A DNA stretch of 64,000 nt, from positions 9,362,001-9,426,000 of the forward strand of contig JAMPIQ010000001.1 in assembly GCA_024699855.1 (NCBI GenBank), written 5' to 3'. The translations under genes were made by a program, and so were the position numbers. This stretch comes from Aphelenchoides besseyi (Eukaryota > Nematoda > Chromadorea > Rhabditida > Aphelenchoididae). Position 1 is the stretch's first letter. Each line of letters starts with the position of its first letter. A model generated the notes under the pieces. It was not told the DNA's origin, made no database searches, and worked only from the letters and a program-made list of their open reading frames with translations. Positions 57,801 through 64,000 of this stretch are shown one piece after another.

Positions 57801-60646
57801 TGCACTTTTTGTTGTTTTGCACGAGTTGTCTTTAGGTCAACGATCGTTTGTTTTTCGGAGTAAATACGAGAGTATTTCTTTCAAATCATAAATTAACCAT
57901 TAGAAGTGAATTTCGAAGAAGCAAACCTTAATTCCCAAAACTTATTGGTTAATTCACGAGTTGACCGGTGATTTGGGGTTAATCGGAAGCCGTAGACTAA
58001 CCGTACAATCACCATCCTAACAACCAACTGTACAAACAACTGAAAAACGACTTTTTTGCTTTTAAAGGTCGCGAACCACAATTCGAAAGGTATTGACAGG
58101 TGCAAATTTATCGGATTTGTGCCACTATGGACCACCGAGTTCTTAAGAGCGGTGGAACGGTCGAGTCAACGGTCTCAACTTTTTACTCGCCTTTTCGACT
58201 TCTTGTCGCGCACAGCAGTCCGCGAGTAACATTGCCGTTTGGATTTGATTGTCGAGTTTGTTTTGTAAGACATTTAACATTGTTCGTGTGGTGATCTGTG
58301 GATAACAAATTGGCACTGCTTACTAATTTGTTTGTGTTCGTTTTTATTTGCCGTTTTTCAGTGCCACCGCCGAAGTCTTCGCGCAAAACGAAGATTACGC
58401 GTTCGGTTACAAAAGGCATCTCACGAGCGTCGAACAGTCTTCGTCAGTCGATTGGATTCAAACGTCATGACTCATTTCAATCGTTGAACTCTCAGAATAC
58501 CACTGACTTCTAGACTTATACTTTTGCTTTGCCAATCAATAACCGTGTTTCCGTTGTATTATTTTCGAATGCCTTTTAAACAATAAAGTTGATTTGCTTC
58601 TTTGTGTTTCTCTCCGATCTTACGTTGTTTAACTCGGCAGTCTTCAGCCAACATGTCGTATTGTGATTTTGTTGTTTTTTCGTTTGACTTGCGCGTCGCG
58701 ACAAAACTCAAAGGGAAATTTTGTTTTAGTTGAAATGAAGAAAAGTAGGACCCTACGAGCCGGAATGATTTTAGAGAATCCAGAAGACATCCTGGACCTG
58801 ATTGTATCGATTCAAGGACGTCGAATGGAAGAGCAGCGATGTCTTTTGCCGAGTGAACGAGAAGTTTTGCGGCCTTCGAAAACCTTGTAAGTTTGACCAC
58901 TGATTCTTCGACTTTCTTCCGAAGTTTAACTGCAACTAACTCGTGTTGACGGCAATGGAAAACGGCCACAGCGGCTAATGGGTCCGACTGTTCCTTGTCG
59001 CCAACTTAAGGAAATTAAAATTCGCTCTCCGCTTTTCGTTTTAACGAACCGAATTTAGAAGGTCGATTACCGACTCTTGGTCGGCAGAAAACGTTCCGGC
59101 TTCTTCGCTTACACGTGTTTTACAATTCGATTTCTAAAGATTCATGACTTTCGTTGGCGCTAAAAATTTCGATTCTTAATCTCTTTGTTCCAATTTTGCA
59201 TCTGGAGTTTAAATACGCAATTTTTGAATTCCACGAGCTTCAAGTGCTCGTAGAAAACGACCATTTGAAGGACGAACGATTGGCCAACTTTTTTAATTGC
59301 ACTTCCGCTGAAGCTGTTAAGTGAGTTTGGGTTGTTTGATTCGGTAGAGAACCTGCGGGAACAAAAACTGTCGACTTGATACATTTTTATGTTCTTTTCC
59401 TCTTTCCTAACAACTCGTGCATATGCTACGATCTTTTCCATCGTTTCACAAGCACAATTTTGACGTTTTCGCACGTCACCCGCGAACGTTCGTTGGCTCA
59501 TCGCTAATCCCGTAGATTTACGTTTTCTGCTCATCGTCGTCTTAAATAAGCCAAGTACTGTAGTCTAATGGGAGGGAAGGAGTTACGAAAGGAGCAAACT
59601 TTGCGACTGTTAAACTTTCTTTGTAATGAACATGAGAAAGTGCGGGAGATTCGAAGAAGTTTCATTGGGTTTGTGTTCCCATTAACCTCTAACTTTCTAT
59701 GCAGTTAACCAATTAATTTTTCATCATCTCTTCTGTACTCCCGAGTGATATCATCATGAGACGCCGAGGCGTTCGGGAAGTTCGTTCGTTCAATTCACAC
59801 GCAAAATTTTCGTTTTGTTCCGCCCGTTTATTGCATGGCAGTCAGCCGGTGTTCGTGAGTTAAATTGAATTTCGTTAAGAAAATTTGACGAGCAACAGGA
59901 CCGGTGAAAGGCGGAACTTGTGAACCGTTAGAACCGCTCTTTCCAGGTTATTCGTTTCGCTTATGAGCCAACGGTTTGAAGCTTAGAAGTCGTGTTTACT
60001 GTAACTGACATTTGCGGTGAACGTGCAGATGATAAGTTTGTTTATTGGTCCGGCAAATGGCGATGACCAGAAAGCCAATTTTGGACGAGAAACTCGACCC
60101 TTTTAAAAGTTCTAATCGTAACTCGAGAGTTGCTCATTGATATTCTTGAAGGTTTTGGCTATTCAAGCCACTAGTACTCGGAAATTAATTCTATTTAACT
60201 CCGCGGCCGTTAGCTGTTTTTCCATTCTGTCACTACGCTTTGCAGCTTCTTGAGTTGATTACAGAATTAACTTTTCAGCTCGAACGACAAACCTTCAGTA
60301 AATAAGATGGGACCCGAAGGAACGAGTGAAGAGCATCTTTACAATCAGATTATTTCGCGTCAAAGCTTGAGACTCGACGAGCAGCGTGCGGTTTTGGGTG
60401 GTCGTCCACAGTCGTGTTCTGCGTTGCCTGGTGACTTGCCGGTAAGTTCGACAAGATTTTCGTCATACAATTAACTCGGTACTATAGGACGATATTACGG
60501 ATCTTGTAATGACAATGCAAGCTGGACGCTTCGAGGATCAAAGAGCACTTAAGCCGGAACGTTCGTCAGACAGCGATTTGGTCAAAGGAACTGGGGATCA
60601 ACGTTTCATTTCTGCATCTGCTTCGATGAACGCTGGACAATCGTAA
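54896..60646 (+). CDS. LGN/AGS3/GPR-type TPR-GoLoco protein (G-alpha-i regulator of spindle orientation)
   Basis: ATG at 54896 directly follows GCTTTACAG, a likely trans-splice acceptor. Eight short introns interrupt a TPR array of about 340 residues (GNANYALKEFWKACHYHRRD, YYNLGVAFFQKYL, LFYNLAVGNLALVYF, THINIGDAYVQM, AKLYFNMGNTYSLL). After a 1.3-kb intron comes GoLoco 1 (EDMFDLLERVQGRRLDEQR). From its donor (phase 1, 57751) splicing can go to a terminal exon at 58362 or to an exon at about 58731 with GoLoco 2 (EDILDLIVSIQGRRMEEQR). Two further exons carry GoLoco 3 (SRQSLRLDEQR) and 4 (MQAGRFEDQR), ending TAA 60644-60646. All four keep the Arg finger that blocks GDP release from G-alpha-i. 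About 460 or 570 residues. Confidence 0.88.
58362..58513 (+). CDS. Alternative terminal exon of the TPR-GoLoco gene (one-GoLoco isoform)
   Basis: After a TTTTTCAG acceptor in the correct phase, 50 codons encode a basic Ser/Lys/Arg tail (SRKTKITRSVTKGISRASN) and stop TAG at 58511-58513. An AATAAA follows at 58582-58587, supporting its use as a 3' end. The product would have TPRs plus one GoLoco, like nematode GPR-1/2. Confidence 0.7.
58582..58587 (+). terminator. Internal AATAAA cleavage signal in the TPR-GoLoco locus
   Basis: Lies 69 nt after the short-isoform stop and about 145 nt before the next coding exon. Confidence 0.6.
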
Positions 60647-60818
60647 ACAAACAGAGATAACAAGCAGCTAATATACATTGTATTCTCTTTCGTTGGATGA
60701 TAAATTTTTTTGTCTCGTTCATTCATTATAAGGAAACAAAATTTCGGTTATAATGTTAAAGTGTCTTTAACGTTTGTGATAACGTTTGTTTAATTGGTAG
60801 TCAAATCTACACGACATC

Positions 60819-61518
60819 TTAAAACAAAATAACAATTCTTGAGTTGTGTTCGCCCTGTTGAATTGACATACCCACAAGCTTCTCGGCTAAGAGCTTTAAC
60901 GACGTTTCGGAAGGTCGATATTTGACGGTGTCACGAGTCAAACGAAACGGATAAGTAAAGTTGAGAACCCGAAAATTGTCGTGAACCGCGTGACCAACAA
61001 CGATCTTGTTTGCCAGCAGCTTGTGGACTTCTTGCTGAACTTGAGAGAAAGGCACTCCTAAAAAACATAGCGAGTACGCACTTCATTCGTTGAACCTACC
61101 ATTGGCCAAATGACCCTCACAAATTCCACTCACATGCGTCCGATAATCCACAATCGTTTCTCGTGGTTTAACGTACTTGTCGTAGATGGTTCCACCCTTT
61201 TCGTTGACTATCGAAACGCGAGCCAAATGGTCTTCGGCGCCATTGAATCCAACACCCACGTACTCGCAGTCGATCGCACAGACCTCGCTTATAAATCGAC
61301 CGGTCGTCGTCGAAGCGGTCGATTTGATGGTCGTCTTCTCGCGTTCTTCTTTGCGTTTTTGCTCGGCTTTACCGCTCCATCAGTTATCTTTGTGACTTTG
61401 CTGGTCTTTACGGAAACTTCCTAGACAACTGGAATTCGAAGAAAGTGACGATTGAACTCACCGATTTCAACTGTTGCCAATTGTTTTGGCCGTTAGCATT
61501 GCGATTAGGCGGCGCCAT
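60819..61518 (-). CDS. REXO4-like 3'-5' exonuclease lacking the last catalytic Asp
   Basis: RNase-T/DEDD family exonuclease. From ATG 61518: a short basic N-terminus with NNWQQLK, then after two introns motif Exo [19 protein letters not shown] (catalytic D and E), [20 protein letters not shown] and DYRTHVSGI. Exo II is [12 protein letters not shown], followed by RDTVKYRP. The protein should continue into Exo III with the pattern H-x4-D. Here it reads [11 protein letters not shown] and stops at 60819-60821, so the His is present but the Asp is gone. No downstream exon restoring it was found. The frame also stays open upstream of the ATG through a transmembrane-like helix (61520-61600), so the true start is uncertain. 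Confidence 0.75.
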
Positions 61519-62105
61519 TCGAAGCCAGAAATAAATGAACAGAAGAAGGGTAACGAGTGCGAGAAGGAGTGTGACGACTGTGATGAACATGTCAAGTGAG
61601 TCACCGACGACCGCAATCCGCAGCTTTTTATGCAGCTGACCAATCGCTTGCGAATCCAAAATGCCACTGTCCCTGCGAAGTGTTGAGCCCGTAGAAGTGG
61701 GTTTGAATCGAATTCCCGAGTCCGACCACTACGATGGGCAACGGCGATGTCAACGAACATGACGGCAAAGAACCAGCAGCACAAGAGCAAAAGCTGTTGT
61801 TCGGCGTGGGAAGAAGAGGAAGCGAATGAGCAGAAATTGAAAAGTTGGATAAACATTAACTTCTGATTATCTCATTTTTAAAATTTGCATTTTACCTTAA
61901 ACAACTTACATGTGTTTTTGAGAACAATATTCTATGTTTCTTAGAAGCTTTCATCGAATTGCAATGACCGTAATCCCCAATCTTTTCGGTATGAGAACTT
62001 TGAATCAGTGCTTTTTATCTTTTTGATGGACATCGACTGTTAAGAATTTATTCACAAAAAACATTGAAAAGAGAGAGAAAAAAGACACCAAAGTGAGTCA
62101 AAAGG
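61519..62105. other. Upstream extension of the exonuclease frame and spacer
   Basis: On the minus strand the exonuclease frame remains open to about 61712. It encodes a polar segment, then a strong membrane helix (VVTLLLALVTLLLFIYFWLR) ending at the REXO4-like Met. An acceptor-like CCCATCGTAG precedes the open stretch, and a separate frame with ATG 61856 is also hydrophobic. This may be an extra 5' exon giving a membrane-anchored isoform, or a remnant of another gene. Confidence 0.35.
62047..62052 (-). terminator. AATAAA cleavage signal (minus strand)
   Basis: About 55 nt downstream of the stop at 62106, supporting a minus-strand gene there. Confidence 0.5.
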
Positions 62106-63126
62106 TCAACCAGCTTTGGAGCCGTCGAAACCACTTTGTTTCATGAAGTTGAAGACCGGAAAATCACGAGGTCGTTGAAACCACGCCAAATTAAACAAAC
62201 TCAATTCGTCGTTCGGAAGCCCAGAACTTAAAATCGCAGTTTGGATTCTGGAGCTCGATTGTAACGAACTAAAACGCAAGAGATACACAAATCACAGTAA
62301 GCACGAAAAGCGTAACATGACCGAGATTCATCTTTCACTATCACGGTTTCCGTTCGAGAAAAAGCTTAAGTTTTAGGTTCAAATTTTATGTTGGTTTCAA
62401 TTAGATAAAGATTGACATTCGGTGTTGTTCGACGCAAGCAAGCGTAAGTAAACATCGAGTGGTGTTAATCTAAAGTTTCAGTTTCGATTCTGACGAGCGT
62501 TTATTTCGGTCCGTGGACAGTTTGTTTCAATTTTCTCCAGAGTTTCATACAAATAAGTTGGTATCGCAAATCTAATCAACCGATCTGTTTAGAGACGCGA
62601 TGTCTAAGTGCACGATTTGCGATACGTGGTACCTGATCAGTGCAGAAGAGCTTTAGAAGTCAACAAAAACTGTGAAAAGATCCTCGCAGAATACAATTCG
62701 AATTCTGCGACTGCTTCCACTTTCGTTTTCTTCGTCTTTCTCGTCGAATTGTAAAGTTTTTGAAAGTACAGACCTTTTTTTGTAGCGAATTCTCTGTTTG
62801 ACATCGGGCATTTGCATGTAATTTTAAGTGTAACAAGAATAAACGTCTATTCGAATATCAGTGACGAGATTAAACACAAGAACAGAAACTTACCTTTGAA
62901 TTGGCGGTTGCAGAGGAAGAAGTGAGGGAGCAGTTGGGTGGAAACAGACGACAGTCTTCAGTTTATGACAAAAGTTTCTAAATCTTCGAATTTCACTTGC
63001 TAACTTAGACTTTAAAGTGACTTTCCGTGTGCTTTCAGGATACTCGAGATGTTTGCACGAAGGCAGATAGTGAAATGGAAAGAATATTATCGAGTGGGTT
63101 TCCAGTTTATGTTCACCACTAGACAT
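62106..63126 (-). CDS. Tentative gene of unknown function, head-to-head with mitochondrial EF-G
   Basis: Last exon 62106-62278 starts after a GCGTTTTAG acceptor and ends in a coding-like tail (LFNLAWFQRPRDFPVFNFM), stop 62106-62108. A first exon from ATG 63126 to an AG|GTAAGT donor near 62893 ends in the phase the last exon needs. That gives about 135 residues with an intron of roughly 615 nt. The first exon overlaps the first exon of the plus-strand EF-G gene by about 80 nt. Another possibility is a separate short secreted peptide starting at ATG 62331 (NLGHVTLFVLTVICVSLA). Neither is secure. Confidence 0.3.
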
Positions 63127-64000
63127 CTTTTTCTCAGCATTTACGTTCACAATCATATGCCACAGCAGCTCAAGCTACTCAACAAGTGGGTTCAAACATT
63201 CGACCGGTTGAGAAAATACGAAACATCGGTTGGTTCATTGAATATTTGGATTTACATTTGAAGTTGGTTTTGAGGTATTTCGGCGCACATCGATTCGGGT
63301 AAAACCACGGTTACGGAGCGTATTCTTTTCTACGCCGGTCGCATCGACTCAATGCACGAGGTCCGTGGAAAAGACGATGTGGGAGCAACTATGGATTTCA
63401 TGGAGTTGGAGAGACAACGTGGAATCACTATTCAATCTGCGGCCACTTATGTGGATTGGCACGGCACGAATATCAATATCATTGACACACCCGGCAAGTT
63501 GCATTCTTATTGTTCTTAGTTGTCTTTTAGGGCATGTTGACTTTACCGTTGAAGTAGAACGTGCTTTGCGAGTTCTCGACGGCGCTGTTTTGGTTCTGTG
63601 CAGTGTAGGCGGAGTTCAAAGTCAAACTTTCACTGTGAATCGACAACTGAAACGTTACAACGTTCCGTTCATTACGTTCGTGAACAAAATGGACCGACAA
63701 GGCGCAAGTGAACGTCGAGCAGTTGATGGTCTGAGACAAAAGTTGGGGCATAATGCGGCCCTGATACATATGCCAATCGGAAAGGAGTCCAAATTTGCCG
63801 GTATTGTTGATCTAATCGAAGAACAAGCGATCTATAACGAAGGAGAAGACGGACTGATTGTGAGAAGAGATGAGATTCCGAAGGAATTGCGGGAGAAAGC
63901 AAAAGATCTACGACAGGAGATGATTGGTGGGGTTTCTTTGAATAGTCGATAACTGGCGCACTGTTTAGAACATTTAGCGAATGCTGACGAAAAGATTGGT
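63049..64000 (+). CDS. Mitochondrial elongation factor G1, 5' part
   Basis: Ribosomal translocase GTPase of mitochondria; the gene runs off the right edge. ATG at 63049; exon 1 is 63049-63093, intron 63094-63137. The N-terminus is basic with few acidic residues, as for a matrix targeting peptide. GTPase motifs: G1 [10 protein letters not shown]2 region [21 protein letters not shown]3 DTPGHVDF, G4 VNKMDRQGA. The mitochondrial-type [16 protein letters not shown] insert and [11 protein letters not shown] follow at the edge. The intron splitting the Gly of G3 (63494-63530) begins GCAAGT, a certain GC-AG intron because the motif is invariant. Confidence 0.93.
63494..63530 (+). other. GC-AG intron within the EF-G G3 motif
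   Basis: Exon ends CCCG, intron GCAAGTTG...TGTCTTTTAG (37 nt), next exon GGCATGTTGAC. Joining gives DTPGHVDF exactly, and no GT donor can do so. Confidence 0.9.

Noticed and set aside
1..64000. CRISPR arrays, bacterial operons, tRNA or rRNA genes
   Set aside because: No direct-repeat/spacer pattern, Shine-Dalgarno-led genes, cloverleaf with a GTTCRA arm, or rRNA-like block was seen; spliced genes and AATAAA signals show nuclear eukaryotic DNA.

Overview
The window looks like a gene-dense piece of a nematode nuclear genome. It carries two serpentine receptors of the nematode-specific Srt class and a MATH-BTB gene. Introns are very short (mostly 37-50 nt), with donors like GTAAGT and acceptors ending TTTCAG, TTTTAG or occasionally AAG. 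Cleavage signals are AATAAA. Coding exons were assembled by hand from splice signals and reading-frame phase, so gene ends are usually firmer than individual exon borders.

Layout. 0-6.6 kb: tail of an unknown gene, an Asn/Gln-rich gene, separase, and a Vax-type homeobox gene converging on separase. 6.6-10.6 kb: an intact-looking, GPI-anchored integrin beta-like protein that lacks the ligand-binding beta-I domain. 10.6-15 kb: no convincing gene. 15-21.3 kb: two GT10 fucosyltransferases flanking a divergent pair of acidic single-pass membrane proteins. 21.6-26 kb: SPRYD7, a small membrane ORF, barrier-to-autointegration factor and a flavin-containing monooxygenase. 27.9-33.2 kb: an acidic repeat protein and a MATH-BTB gene whose small intron holds a full-length RTE-type LINE with a 12-bp target duplication. 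33.9-42.3 kb: two small TATA-box genes, a DDX24-type helicase divergent from the TP53RK/Bud32 kinase, a zinc-finger/Utp12-domain protein, and a PPP4R1-like phosphatase subunit. 42.7-48.9 kb: a two-helix membrane protein, an SH2-like protein, two Srt receptors and ATP synthase subunit g. 50.1-51.8 kb: E2F. 54.9-60.6 kb: an LGN/AGS3-type TPR-GoLoco gene with two alternative ends. 60.8-64 kb: a REXO4-like exonuclease, a poorly understood minus-strand gene, and the 5' part of mitochondrial EF-G.

Most genes are single-copy housekeeping or cell-division functions: separase, BAF, LGN, E2F, PP4 regulation, ribosome biogenesis, KEOPS kinase, mitochondrial ATP synthase and translation. They sit beside fast-evolving families (Srt, MATH-BTB, fucosyltransferase). 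There is no operon-scale common pathway, though divergent pairs with short gaps suggest shared promoters. The strongest oddities are the headless GPI-anchored integrin beta, the TPR-GoLoco locus that can encode one or four GoLoco motifs, a hairpin-forming insert beside a missing splice acceptor in the monooxygenase, GC-AG introns, and a REXO4-like protein without its last catalytic aspartate.
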